Origin: Paracoccaceae bacterium
Lineage (GTDB): Bacteria; Pseudomonadota; Alphaproteobacteria; Rhodobacterales; Rhodobacteraceae
Length of the DNA: 13,617 nt
Direction: 5' to 3'
Assembly (NCBI GenBank): GCA_016937725.1
Contig: JAFGVZ010000027.1
Span: forward strand, 1-13,617
Below the pieces are notes generated by a model that ran no database searches, had not been told where the DNA came from, and saw only the letters and a list, made by a program, of their open reading frames with translations. Shown here one piece after another: positions 1 through 7,534 of the stretch; position 1 is the first letter of the stretch; each line of letters opens with the position of its first letter. Made by a program: the position numbers and the translations under genes.

Positions 1-47
1 AGGGTGCAAGCGCAGCGCCGGTCAGGTGCCTACAAAACATCATCCTC

Positions 48-76
48 TTGTCACAGGGGGCTGTCTGTCGCATAAG
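48..76 (+). promoter_or_regulatory. Probable sigma-70 promoter of bioY
   Basis: A -35-like TTGTCA (48-53, five of six consensus bases) lies 17 bases upstream of a -10-like CATAAG (71-76, four of six). Transcription would begin near 83 and leave a leader of roughly 30 bases before the ATG at 111. This also argues against the in-frame TTG at 48 as a start codon, since it falls inside the -35 element. I saw no BioR-type site (TTATCTATAA-like) in the 110 upstream bases, so no biotin-responsive control is visible. Confidence 0.45.
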
Positions 77-110
77 TGACGCAACAATGTTTCGCAAAAA
101 GGGGGCTTTC

Positions 111-683
111 ATGGCTCATACTCCTCTGATGACGTCGCTTGGGGCCGACAGTTCGCTTGCCCGTAAGGTGGCGATGGTGGCGTTCGGCTCACTTCTGGTG
201 GGCATGTCCGCGCAAATCAGCGTGCCGATGTTCCCGGTGCCGATGACGCTGCAAACGCTGGCGATCTCGCTGATCGGCCTGACCTATGGCGCGCGTCTTG
301 CCGGTGCCACATTGCTTGCGTATTTGGCGCAAGGCGCGGCCGGGCTGCCAGTTTTCGCGGGCGGTGCCGCCGGTGCCGTGCATCTTGTTGGCCCGACCGG
401 CGGTTTCCTTGTGGGGTTCGTGGCCATGGCGTGGCTGACCGGCCTGCTAGTAGAGCGCGGGCTGTCGGGTGGTTTGCTGCGCCTGTTCGGTGCGGCATTG
501 GTGCCGGCCTTGCTGCTGTTCGTGCCGGGTGTAGCATGGCTGTGGTTCATCACGCCGCTGGATTTTGAAGGCGCACTGATGGCCGGTGCGATCCCGTTCC
601 AGCTTGGCGGCATCGTGAAATCACTGGTCGCGGCCCTGATCGTGACTGGCGCTTTTGCAGCGCTGAAAGACCGCGTGAAGTAA
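111..683 (+). CDS. bioY: BioY biotin transporter, substrate-binding (S) component
   Basis: This encodes a 190-residue inner-membrane protein, a typical BioY length. BioY binds biotin in the membrane; in ECF transporters it works with an ATPase (BioM) and a transmembrane coupling protein (BioN), and some BioY proteins are reported to act alone. The sequence is almost wholly hydrophobic, with about six membrane segments. It carries the family's hallmark stretches: VPMTLQTLA near residues 56-64, GLPVFAGG near 96-103 and GPTGGFLVGF near 110-119. The ATG at 111 is chosen because GGGGG (101-105) sits at ribosome-binding distance. An ATG at 87 and a TTG at 48 are in frame but extend beyond the family N-terminus and lack a binding site. 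No bioM or bioN is seen in the window, so the partners are elsewhere, just outside the left edge, or absent. Confidence 0.93.
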   Translation: MAHTPLMTSLGADSSLARKVAMVAFGSLLVGMSAQISVPMFPVPMTLQTLAISLIGLTYGARLAGATLLAYLAQGAAGLPVFAGGAAGAVHLVGPTGGFLVGFVAMAWLTGLLVERGLSGGLLRLFGAALVPALLLFVPGVAWLWFITPLDFEGALMAGAIPFQLGGIVKSLVAALIVTGAFAALKDRVK

Positions 684-700
684 TCACGCTAAGATGTTGA

Positions 701-728
701 AAAGGCGGGCCTTGTGCCCGCCTTTTTT
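701..728. terminator. Intrinsic terminator, probably bidirectional
   Basis: A perfect 10-bp stem, AAAGGCGGGC (701-710) against GCCCGCCTTT (716-725), closes a 5-base CTTGT loop. The plus-strand T-run spans 723-728. It starts 17 bases after the bioY stop. The A-run at 700-703 gives a shorter T-run on the minus strand, and the minus-strand gene ends at 728, so the hairpin probably terminates both convergent units. Confidence 0.85.
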
Positions 729-1138
729 CATGTGCTGTCAGCATGCAAGCGGGCAAGCGCGTCTTCGCACAGGCCAAGGTCCAGCCAAGCACAGCCCGCA
801 CAAAGGGACGTCAAATCCCCCGGCATGACCTGCGCGCGGATCCGCGCCTGAGCTTCATTCCATGTCAGGCACTCACCATCCGACAACCCCAATATGGTTG
901 CGTGGCGATTGTCCAACCCCGTGATCTGGGTGTCTTTCACACAGCCTACACCGCGCTTGTGCGGACAGGGGCCGCAGATCGCATCGGCCTGATGCGTCAC
1001 GTGCAACATGACATTTTCGCCGCCTGGCCCGCGCAAGCGGTCAACGATCTCGGCCATATTGGCGGTGAATTTGTCGGAATAGCCCTTGCCCTGAAACCCC
1101 AAGGCGCACAGGAAATGATGCGGCCTGAACCGGATCAT
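728..1138 (-). CDS. DUF1284 family cysteine-rich protein
   Basis: This is a 136-residue soluble protein of the uncharacterised DUF1284 family, recognised by its N-terminal RPHHFLC motif (residues 5-11), the GKGYSDKFTANM stretch near 17-28 and its cysteine pattern. Cysteines fall at 11, 55, 58, 66, 90, 113, 116 and 124, including CGPC (55-58) and CAGC (113-116). That pattern suggests a metal or iron-sulphur site, which is inference; no biochemical role is known to me. The ATG overlaps the purF stop in a 4-base ATGA (1135-1138), so translation is probably coupled to purF on a shared transcript. The TGA stop (728-730) abuts the terminator at 701-728. Family assignment is fairly sure; function is unknown. 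Confidence 0.85.
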   Translation of the reverse strand: MIRFRPHHFLCALGFQGKGYSDKFTANMAEIVDRLRGPGGENVMLHVTHQADAICGPCPHKRGVGCVKDTQITGLDNRHATILGLSDGECLTWNEAQARIRAQVMPGDLTSLCAGCAWLDLGLCEDALARLHADST

Positions 1139-2589
1139 TCCGCCGCGTGTTTGGGTTGGAAGCCGCGTTCCAGCATATCATGCGGCGAGACCGGGTATTC
1201 GCCGGAAAAGCACGCATCGCAAAGTTGCGGGCAGGCATTGTTGCGCCCTTCAGCCTCTCCCGCCGCGCGATACAGCCCGTCGAGCGAGACGAATTTAAGG
1301 CTGTCCACCCCGATATGGTCGCGCATCTCGTCTTCCGTCATACGCGCGGCCAGCAGGTTTTCGCGGTCGGGCGTGTCGACACCGTAAAAACACGGCCATG
1401 CGGTCGGGGGCGACGCAATACGGAAATGCACCTCTTTCGCGCCTGCCTCGAGGATCATTTCCTTGATCTTCTGGCTGGTTGTGCCACGCACCACCGAATC
1501 GTCAACCAAGACAATCCGCTTGCCGCGGATCAAAGCGCGGTTCACGTTCAGCTTCAGCCGCACGCCCATGGATCGGATCTGTTGGCTCGGCTCGATAAAG
1601 GTCCGGCCCATATATTGATTACGCGTGATCCCCAACGCGAACGGAATGCCTGATTCCTGACTGTAGCCAATCGCGGCCGGCGTGCCGCTATCGGGCACCG
1701 GGCAGACCAGATCGGCCTCGACCGGGGCTTCGCGCGCCAGTTCCACGCCGATTTGCAGACGCGTTTCATAGACGGATCGGCCCCCGAAAAAGCTGTCGGG
1801 GCGCGAGAAATAGACATGTTCGAACACGCAGAACCGCGATTTCTGCGGCGCGAAGGGGCGCATGCTTTCCACGCCCTTGGCGTCGATCACGACCATTTCG
1901 CCCGGTTCAATCTCGCGCACGAAATCTGCACCGATAATGTCCAGCGCGCAAGTTTCCGACGCCAGCGCCCACCCGCCATGCAACGTGCCCAACACCAGCG
2001 GGCGCACGCCCAACGGGTCGCGCACGCCGATCAGCTTGGTGCGGGTCATGGCGACGACCGAAAACGCGCCTTCTGCACGGCGCAGCGCGTCTTTCATGCG
2101 CTCTGGAATGGTTTTCTGGAACGACCGCGCCATCAGATGAATCAGGCATTCGCTGTCGGAACTGGATTGGAAAATAGACCCGCGCTCGATCAGTTCGCGC
2201 CGGATCGCATCTGCGTTGGTGATGTTGCCGTTATGGGCAAGCGCCGCGCCACCCATGGCAAATTCGCCAAAAAACGGCTGCACGTCGCGGATTTGCGTGG
2301 CGCCTTTGGACCCTGCGGTGGAATAGCGCACATGACCGATGCCAATCCGGCCCGGTAGCGTTTCTATCACGCCTGCTTTCGTGAAATTGTCACGAACAAG
2401 TCCGAACCTATGCACCGAATGAAAGCCCGATTCGGGGTGGTGCGTTATGATCCCGCCCGCTTCCTGCCCGCGATGTTGCAGCGCGTGCAGGCCAAGGGCC
2501 ACGAAATTAGCGGCATCCTCGACGCCGACACAGCCAAATACGCCGCATTCTTCGCGGAGTTTGTCATCATCGAACGGGTGGCTGAGCAT
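1135..2589 (-). CDS. purF: Amidophosphoribosyltransferase PurF
   Basis: PurF catalyses the first committed step of purine synthesis, making 5-phosphoribosylamine from PRPP and glutamine in the cytosol. The 484-residue product begins with a short propeptide ending just before the nucleophile Cys15 (EECGVFG), which normally becomes the mature N-terminus. The N-terminal glutamine amidotransferase domain has RGQEAGG near 40-46, HNGNI near 119-123 and SDSE near 144-147. The C-terminal phosphoribosyltransferase domain has the PRPP loop VLVDDSVVRGTT near 360-371. Cysteines 254, 400, 457 and 460 match the [4Fe-4S] ligands of the Bacillus-type enzyme, so this is the iron-sulphur form. The ATG at 2589 fits the family N-terminus although its ribosome-binding site is weak. 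An in-frame ATG at 2712 would add 41 residues unlike any PurF. DUF1284 follows with a 4-base overlap. Confidence 0.95.
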   Translation of the reverse strand: MLSHPFDDDKLREECGVFGCVGVEDAANFVALGLHALQHRGQEAGGIITHHPESGFHSVHRFGLVRDNFTKAGVIETLPGRIGIGHVRYSTAGSKGATQIRDVQPFFGEFAMGGAALAHNGNITNADAIRRELIERGSIFQSSSDSECLIHLMARSFQKTIPERMKDALRRAEGAFSVVAMTRTKLIGVRDPLGVRPLVLGTLHGGWALASETCALDIIGADFVREIEPGEMVVIDAKGVESMRPFAPQKSRFCVFEHVYFSRPDSFFGGRSVYETRLQIGVELAREAPVEADLVCPVPDSGTPAAIGYSQESGIPFALGITRNQYMGRTFIEPSQQIRSMGVRLKLNVNRALIRGKRIVLVDDSVVRGTTSQKIKEMILEAGAKEVHFRIASPPTAWPCFYGVDTPDRENLLAARMTEDEMRDHIGVDSLKFVSLDGLYRAAGEAEGRNNACPQLCDACFSGEYPVSPHDMLERGFQPKHAAE

Positions 2590-2663
2590 GGGGGCAACTC
2601 GCGGCTGGCCAATAGATGTGCCCCCTCTAGCGTATTGCGCGCGGGGAGTCACCTGTTTGTGGG

Positions 2664-2831
2664 TCAGCTTGCGGTGCGGTGTGCAGCGAACAGGCTGGTG
2701 AAAGCATGCCATCCGGCGGTCAGCATCTCTGCCATGAAGGCAGCGCGCTGGCGGCGGGCTTCGTGTTCCAGCCGGGTCAGGTCGGCCATGTCGGCGGCGA
2801 AATCGGTGTGGTGTTGCATCTCATGCTCCAT
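2664..2831 (-). CDS. Small unrecognised ORF upstream of purF
   Basis: This reading frame of up to 55 residues opens at ATG 2831 and ends at TGA 2664-2666, 74 bases before purF on the same strand. A better start is ATG 2819 (51 residues), because GGAG at 2826-2829 lies six bases upstream of it; the 2831 start lacks a well-placed binding site. The product is mostly polar at first (MQHHTDFAADM), then has LEHEARRQRAAFMAEML and a hydrophobic, amphipathic-looking tail (WHAFTSLFAAH). An EARRxR stretch followed by a short helix is reminiscent of the very small proteins common in Rhodobacterales, but I cannot place it in a family. It could be a short co-transcribed leader gene of purF or a chance frame. 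Confidence 0.45.
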   Translation of the reverse strand: MEHEMQHHTDFAADMADLTRLEHEARRQRAAFMAEMLTAGWHAFTSLFAAHRTAS

Positions 2832-2844
2832 GTAAAGCTTTACA
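2831..2844. promoter_or_regulatory. Perfect 14-base palindrome, candidate operator
   Basis: TGTAAAGCTTTACA is a perfect 14-base inverted repeat in the divergent region between the purF-side genes and edd. It touches the upstream ATG (2829-2831) of the small ORF and lies 12-25 bases before that ORF's better start at 2819. It resembles LacI-type operators in outline but has GC rather than the usual CG at the centre. The regulator is unknown to me. Confidence 0.35.
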
Positions 2845-2937
2845 ATCCTGTGATGTATCTAGATGCCGCGCCGCAGCGTTGCACCCGACAGTTTCGCAAT
2901 CCTGCTTTGCGCCTTGTGCAGGGCTGGCCGGTTTCCG

Positions 2938-2966
2938 TTGATTTGTTAGCGCTAACTGTTTACATC
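2938..2966 (+). promoter_or_regulatory. edd promoter with LacI-type operator in the spacer
   Basis: A -35-like TTGATT (2938-2943) and a -10-like TACATC (2961-2966) are separated by 17 bases. The perfect 12-base palindrome GTTAGCGCTAAC (2945-2956) lies inside that spacer, so a bound regulator would block RNA polymerase. A TTAGCGCTAA core with central CG is typical of LacI-family operators. It fits the kind of site reported for CceR, the LacI-family regulator of Entner-Doudoroff and gluconeogenic genes in Rhodobacter sphaeroides. The repressor gene is not in this window, so its identity is inferred. Confidence 0.7.
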
Positions 2967-3006
2967 ACCCTCAGACTACTCACCGCCTGTGACCGGAGGA
3001 CACACG

Positions 3007-4812
3007 ATGCCCCTCAACCCGACCATCGAAGCCGTAACCGACCGTATTCGTGCGCGCTCCAAGCCCAGCCGAGACGCTTATCTGGACCGTATGAACCGCG
3101 CGGCCGAAGCCGGGACCGTTCGCGCGCATCTGTCTTGCGGCAACCAAGCGCATGCCTATGCGGCGATGGGGGCCGATAAAGACACTTTGGCGGCGGGTCG
3201 CGCGCCTAATCTTGGGATTGTGACGGCTTATAACGACATGCTGTCGGCCCACCAGCCGTTCGAGCATTACCCCGAGAAAATTCGTGCCGCCGCCCGTGCC
3301 GTGGGCGCAACCGCCCAGGTGGCGGGGGGTGTGCCCGCCATGTGTGACGGGGTAACCCAAGGCCAGCCCGGAATGGAACTGTCGCTTTTTTCGCGCGACA
3401 CGATCGCCTTGGCGGCGGGCGTCGCCATGAGCCACAATTGCTTCGATGCCGCTGTCTATTTGGGCGTGTGTGACAAGATCGTGCCGGGGCTGATTATCGC
3501 GGCGGCGACTTTTGGTCATGTGCCGACCGTGTTCGTTCCGGCTGGTCCCATGACCTCTGGTCTGCCCAACGACGAAAAATCCAAGGTGCGCCAGCAATTC
3601 GCCAAGGGCGAGATTGGCCGCGAAGAGCTGATGAAGGCCGAGATGGCCAGCTATCACGGGCCGGGCACCTGCACCTTCTATGGCACCGCCAACACCAACC
3701 AGATGTTGATGGAATTCATGGGGCTGCATCTGCCGGGTGCCAGCTTTGTCAATCCCGGCACGCCGCTCCGCGAAGCGCTGACCACGGCCTCTGCCCAACG
3801 CGCGTTGGAAATCACGGCGCTTGGTAATGATTACCGCCCAGCGGGGCAGGTGCTGGATGAACGCGCCTTTGTCAACGGTATGGTTGGGCTGATGGCCACG
3901 GGTGGCTCGACCAACCTTGTTTTACACCTGCCTGCCATGGCGCGCGCGGCGGGCATCCATCTAACTCTTCAGGATTTCGCCGATATCTCTGCGAATGTGC
4001 CGCTGATGGCGAAAATCTACCCCAACGGTTTGGCGGATGTTAACCATTTCCATGCAGCGGGCGGGCTTGGCTTCATGATTGGCGAATTGCTGGAGGCGGG
4101 GCTGCTGCATGATGATGTCTGCACAGTCGCGGGCGACGGGCTGAAACGCTACGCACAGGAACCTAAACTGCGCGATGGGGCGCTGGTTTGGGAAGATGGC
4201 GCGGGCGAAACGCTCAACGACCGCATCTTGCGCCCCCTGTCCGACCCGTTCCAACCCACCGGCGGGCTGACCCAGCTTTCGGGCAATCTGGGGCAGGGCG
4301 TGATCAAAGTGTCGGCGGTGGACCCCGCTCGGCACATCATCGAAGCGCCTGCGCGCATCTTCCACGATCAGGCCGAAGTGAAAGCGGCGTTTCAGGCGGG
4401 CCAGATCACTGAAGACACGATTGTGGTCGTCCGTTTCCAAGGGCCAGCCGCAAATGGTATGCCGGAACTGCACTCGCTCACGCCCGTTTTATCGGTCTTG
4501 CAAGACCGCGGGCTGAAAGTGGCGCTTGTCACTGACGGGCGCATGTCAGGTGCGAGCGGCAAGGTGCCTGCCGCGATCCATGTCGCGCCGGAAGCGGCCA
4601 AGGGTGGCCCGCTGGCCAAGCTGCGCGATGGCGACATGGTGCGCCTTGATGCCACCCAAGGCACGCTCGACGTGCTTGCGCCCGATTTCGATAGCCGCGC
4701 GCCCGTGACCATCGACCTTTCGGCCAATGATTTCGGCATCGGGCGCGAACTCTTCAAAGTGTTCCGGGCGAATGTGGGCGATTCCACAGAAGGGGCTGGC
4801 GTCGTCGTCTGA
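3007..4812 (+). CDS. edd: Phosphogluconate dehydratase (6-phosphogluconate dehydratase)
   Basis: Edd converts 6-phosphogluconate to 2-keto-3-deoxy-6-phosphogluconate, the first dedicated step of the Entner-Doudoroff pathway. The product has 601 residues, the normal length. It belongs to the IlvD/Edd family of [4Fe-4S] dehydratases: signature one, CDKIVPG, is at 155-161 and signature two, ALVTDGRMSGASG, is near 506-518. Further conserved cysteines lie in AMCDGVTQG (111-119) and GTCTFYGTANTNQM. The long HLSCGNQAHAYAAM segment near 41-54 separates Edd from IlvD. The ATG at 3007 has GGAGGA (2995-3000) six bases upstream. No eda, zwf or pgl is adjacent; the next gene is convergent. Control is probably through the LacI-type operator at 2945-2956. 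Confidence 0.95.
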   Translation: MPLNPTIEAVTDRIRARSKPSRDAYLDRMNRAAEAGTVRAHLSCGNQAHAYAAMGADKDTLAAGRAPNLGIVTAYNDMLSAHQPFEHYPEKIRAAARAVGATAQVAGGVPAMCDGVTQGQPGMELSLFSRDTIALAAGVAMSHNCFDAAVYLGVCDKIVPGLIIAAATFGHVPTVFVPAGPMTSGLPNDEKSKVRQQFAKGEIGREELMKAEMASYHGPGTCTFYGTANTNQMLMEFMGLHLPGASFVNPGTPLREALTTASAQRALEITALGNDYRPAGQVLDERAFVNGMVGLMATGGSTNLVLHLPAMARAAGIHLTLQDFADISANVPLMAKIYPNGLADVNHFHAAGGLGFMIGELLEAGLLHDDVCTVAGDGLKRYAQEPKLRDGALVWEDGAGETLNDRILRPLSDPFQPTGGLTQLSGNLGQGVIKVSAVDPARHIIEAPARIFHDQAEVKAAFQAGQITEDTIVVVRFQGPAANGMPELHSLTPVLSVLQDRGLKVALVTDGRMSGASGKVPAAIHVAPEAAKGGPLAKLRDGDMVRLDATQGTLDVLAPDFDSRAPVTIDLSANDFGIGRELFKVFRANVGDSTEGAGVVV

Positions 4813-4816
4813 CCTC

Positions 4817-4878
4817 TTCATCCTTGCAAAAATATCCCGGGGGAGGCGCGGCGCAGCCGCGACGGGGGCAGCGCCCCC
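4817..4878 (+). repeat. Dispersed intergenic hairpin repeat, copy 1
   Basis: This element begins with TTCATCCTTGC, then an AAATATC block, and ends with two short hairpins: CGCGGC-GCA-GCCGCG (4847-4861) and GGGGGC-AGC-GCCCCC (4864-4878). It lies between the convergent edd and M48 genes, 5 bases after the edd stop. A second copy in reverse orientation is at 9863-9914. The GC-rich hairpins could end transcription of edd or protect the 3' end, but there is no long T-run, so terminator function is unproven. Confidence 0.7.
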
Positions 4879-4888
4879 AAACCCGTTT

Positions 4889-5602
4889 TCAGCCCTGAGG
4901 ATCGAGTTTCCAGCGCACCTCGTTCTCTTCAATCGCACGAATGCGGTCATCGGTCGAAGGGTGGCTCATCATCCAGGCAGGCATCCCACCACCGACGCCA
5001 GTCAAAATGTTCAGCTTACGAAAAAGCGATTTCTGCGGCTCGGTCCCGATCCCGGCCTTGACCATTAGGGCAGAGGCATAGGCATCGGCCTCATATTCGT
5101 CATTGCGGCTGAGCTTGGATGCCAAAAGGGCCGTCAAAGCGTTGGCGATCACCACGCCCAGACCGGGCAGGAACCGATTGAAGATCGTCGCCAGCGCCAT
5201 GCGAATTGCATTGGTGCCGGAAAAGTCGATCATCCGTTTGCGCGTGTGACCCAGGGCGACATGCCCCAGTTCATGCGCAATAACGCTTGCCATTTCCTCG
5301 GCCGTGACCTCGCCCGAACGGTATTTGTTGTAAAACCCGCGCGTGATGAAAATGCGCCCATCGGGCGCGGCCAGCCCGTTCACCGGCTCTATTTCATAGA
5401 TATGCACCTTGATCGCGGGCACGCCGACGGCGCCCGCGAAATGATCGGTCAGCTTTTTCAGCTTGGGGTCGGCCAGCTCGGTTGAGCGCTCATCCAGCTC
5501 GCGCTTGGTGCGCCAGCTGGAAAAGAGATACATGACAAGCGCGTAGCCGATGGCCAGCAGGAACGGGGATAGCTTTAACATATCCCAGATATGGGGCGGC
5601 AC
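4889..5602 (-). CDS. M48 family membrane-associated zinc metalloprotease (HtpX-like)
   Basis: This is a 237-residue protease with one N-terminal membrane segment (about residues 11-30) followed by an M48 peptidase domain. The zinc site is complete: HELGH at 110-114 supplies two histidines and the catalytic glutamate, and EYEAD at 169-173 supplies the third ligand. HPSTDDRI (214-221) is the usual C-terminal M48 motif. A second hydrophobic stretch around 144-161 precedes EYEAD. Family members degrade or process membrane and envelope proteins; the substrate here is unknown. The start is uncertain: GTG at 5602 or ATG at 5581 (230 residues), neither with a strong ribosome-binding site. It lies 36 or 57 bases after the typA stop on the same strand, so co-transcription is likely. 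It is shorter than classical four-helix HtpX. Confidence 0.88.
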   Translation of the reverse strand: MPPHIWDMLKLSPFLLAIGYALVMYLFSSWRTKRELDERSTELADPKLKKLTDHFAGAVGVPAIKVHIYEIEPVNGLAAPDGRIFITRGFYNKYRSGEVTAEEMASVIAHELGHVALGHTRKRMIDFSGTNAIRMALATIFNRFLPGLGVVIANALTALLASKLSRNDEYEADAYASALMVKAGIGTEPQKSLFRKLNILTGVGGGMPAWMMSHPSTDDRIRAIEENEVRWKLDPQG

Positions 5603-5638
5603 GCGCGGGCTGACAAGCAGCTTCGCGCGGCCAAATCG

Positions 5639-7459
5639 TCACGCGCTGGCGCGGCTCTGGCGTTTGCGCTCATGCGGGTCAAGGAACCGCTTGCGCATGC
5701 GGATCGCGTTGGGCGTGACCTCGACCAGCTCATCATCGTCGATATAGGCAATCGCCTGTTCCAACGACAAGATGGTGGGCGGCGTCAGCTTGACCGCGTC
5801 ATCCGTGCCAGAGGCGCGCACGTTGGTCAGCTTCTTGCCCTTCAGCGGGTTCACTTCCAGATCGTTGTCGCGGCTATGCTCGCCAATGATCATGCCCTGA
5901 TAGACCGGGTCTTGCGGGTTGATGAACATCTTGCCGCGATCTTCGAGGTTCCACAGCGCATAGGCGACCGCAGTGCCGTCTTCCATCGAGATCAGCACAC
6001 CCTGACGACGGCCCGGAATTGGCCCTTTATAGGGTGCCCATTCGTGGAACACGCGGTTCAAAACGCCCGTGCCGCGCGTATCGGTCAGGAATTCGCCGTG
6101 ATAGCCGATCAGCCCGCGCGAGGGCACATGCGCGATGATCCGCGTTTTGCCTGCGCCTGCGGGTTTCATTTCGGCCAGATCACCCCGGCGCGGGCCGGTG
6201 ATCTTCTCGATCACGGTGCCGGTATATTCGTCATCCACGTCGATCGTGACTTCCTCGATCGGCTCCAGACGCTGCCCGCCCTCGTCGCGCATCAGCACGC
6301 GCGGGCGCGAGATCGACAACTCGAACCCTTCGCGGCGCATGTTCTCGATCAGAACGCCCATCTGCAATTCGCCGCGGCCCGCCACGTCGAAAGCTTCGCC
6401 GCCCGGAGTGTCAGTGACCTTGATCGCAACGTTCACCTCGGCTTCGCGCATCAGCCGTTCGCGGATGACGCGGCTTTGCACCTTAGTGCCATCGCGGCCT
6501 GCCAAGGGCGAATCATTGATTCCGAAGGTCACGCTGATGGTGGGCGGGTCGATGGGCTGCGCGGGTAGGGCGGTATCCACCTCCAGCGCGCAGAGCGTGT
6601 CGGCCACGGTGGCCTTGGTCATGCCCGCAATGGTCACGATGTCACCAGCTTCGGCGGCATCAATCGGTTGCTGGCCAAGGCCCCGGAAGGCCAGAACCTT
6701 GGTGCAGCGGAATTGTTCGATCTTGGTGCCGTCGCGCGACAGAGCCTTGATGGTTTCGCCCGGTTTCAACGTGCCCGCTTCTACGCGGCCCGTCAGAATG
6801 CGGCCCAGATAAGGGTCGGCGGACAGGGTCGTGGCCAGCATCCGGAACGGCGCGGCACGGTCGGCAACCTGCTTGGGGGCTTGGACATGCGACACGACCA
6901 GATCAAACAGCGCCGACATGTCCTTGCGCGGCCCGTCCAGTTCGGCATCGGCCCAGCCATTGATGCCCGAGGCGTAAAGCACAGGGAAATCAAGCTGTTC
7001 GTCGGTCGCGCCCAGATTGGCGAAGAGGTCGAACACCAGATCCAATGCATTGTCGGCATCGGCGGCGGGCTTGTCGACCTTGTTCAGCAAGACGATTGGG
7101 CGCAGGCCCAAAGCCAGTGCCTTCGAGGTCACGAATTTCGTCTGTGGCATTGGCCCTTCGGCGGCATCCACCAGCAGGACCACGCCATCGACCATCGACA
7201 GGATGCGCTCGACCTCTCCGCCGAAATCGGCGTGGCCGGGCGTGTCGACGATGTTGATGCGGATGTCCTTCCACTCGACCGAGGTGGCTTTCGCAAGGAT
7301 GGTGATCCCGCGCTCGCGCTCCAGATCGTTGCTGTCCATCGCGCGTTCCGTCGTGGCTTGGTTGTCACGATAGGTGCCCGATTGCTTCAGAAGTTCGTCC
7401 ACCAACGTCGTCTTGCCGTGGTCAACATGTGCGATAATCGCAATATTGCGAAGGTCCAT
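5639..7459 (-). CDS. typA: Ribosome-associated translational GTPase TypA/BipA
   Basis: TypA (BipA) is an EF-G-like GTPase that binds ribosomes and supports 50S assembly and growth under stress, notably in the cold. The 606-residue product is full length. GTPase motifs are in order: HVDHGKT (11-17), ERGIT (49-53), DTPGH (72-76) and NKVD (126-129). They are followed by the beta-barrel, the EF-G-like domains and the TypA-specific C-terminal region, ending in the basic FLDPHERKRQSRAS tail typical of the family. The ATG at 7459 gives the canonical MDLRNIAIIAHVDHGKT N-terminus. It lies 75 bases downstream of the YitT-like gene on the same strand, so it may share that transcript or have its own promoter. 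The M48 gene follows. The stop is TGA followed by C. Confidence 0.96.
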   Translation of the reverse strand: MDLRNIAIIAHVDHGKTTLVDELLKQSGTYRDNQATTERAMDSNDLERERGITILAKATSVEWKDIRINIVDTPGHADFGGEVERILSMVDGVVLLVDAAEGPMPQTKFVTSKALALGLRPIVLLNKVDKPAADADNALDLVFDLFANLGATDEQLDFPVLYASGINGWADAELDGPRKDMSALFDLVVSHVQAPKQVADRAAPFRMLATTLSADPYLGRILTGRVEAGTLKPGETIKALSRDGTKIEQFRCTKVLAFRGLGQQPIDAAEAGDIVTIAGMTKATVADTLCALEVDTALPAQPIDPPTISVTFGINDSPLAGRDGTKVQSRVIRERLMREAEVNVAIKVTDTPGGEAFDVAGRGELQMGVLIENMRREGFELSISRPRVLMRDEGGQRLEPIEEVTIDVDDEYTGTVIEKITGPRRGDLAEMKPAGAGKTRIIAHVPSRGLIGYHGEFLTDTRGTGVLNRVFHEWAPYKGPIPGRRQGVLISMEDGTAVAYALWNLEDRGKMFINPQDPVYQGMIIGEHSRDNDLEVNPLKGKKLTNVRASGTDDAVKLTPPTILSLEQAIAYIDDDELVEVTPNAIRMRKRFLDPHERKRQSRASA

Positions 7460-7534
7460 AACAGAAGTGCCTTTTTGTGCTGCGCCGCCGCATTAGCCGA
7501 TTGCGGGCCATCTGGCCAGCCCTTGAATGTCGCA

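Noticed and set aside
48..110. Upstream start of bioY at TTG 48 or ATG 87
   Set aside because: TTG 48 is part of the -35 element. Neither start has a ribosome-binding site, whereas ATG 111 follows GGGGG and matches the family N-terminus.
743..2358. Several plus-strand frames opposite DUF1284 and purF (743-1387, 1147-1653, 1753-2358)
   Set aside because: All are antisense to conserved coding sequence, with shadow-like composition.
2857..2864. ATCTAGAT 8-base palindrome near the purF-edd divergent region
   Set aside because: It is too short to distinguish from chance and not placed relative to a promoter.
2679..3179. 166-codon plus-strand frame across the purF-edd intergenic region
   Set aside because: It runs into edd out of frame, crosses the edd promoter and operator, and has no motif.
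2980..3798. 272-codon minus-strand frame opposite edd
   Set aside because: It is antisense to the well-supported edd gene and its ribosome-binding site, with no recognisable domain.
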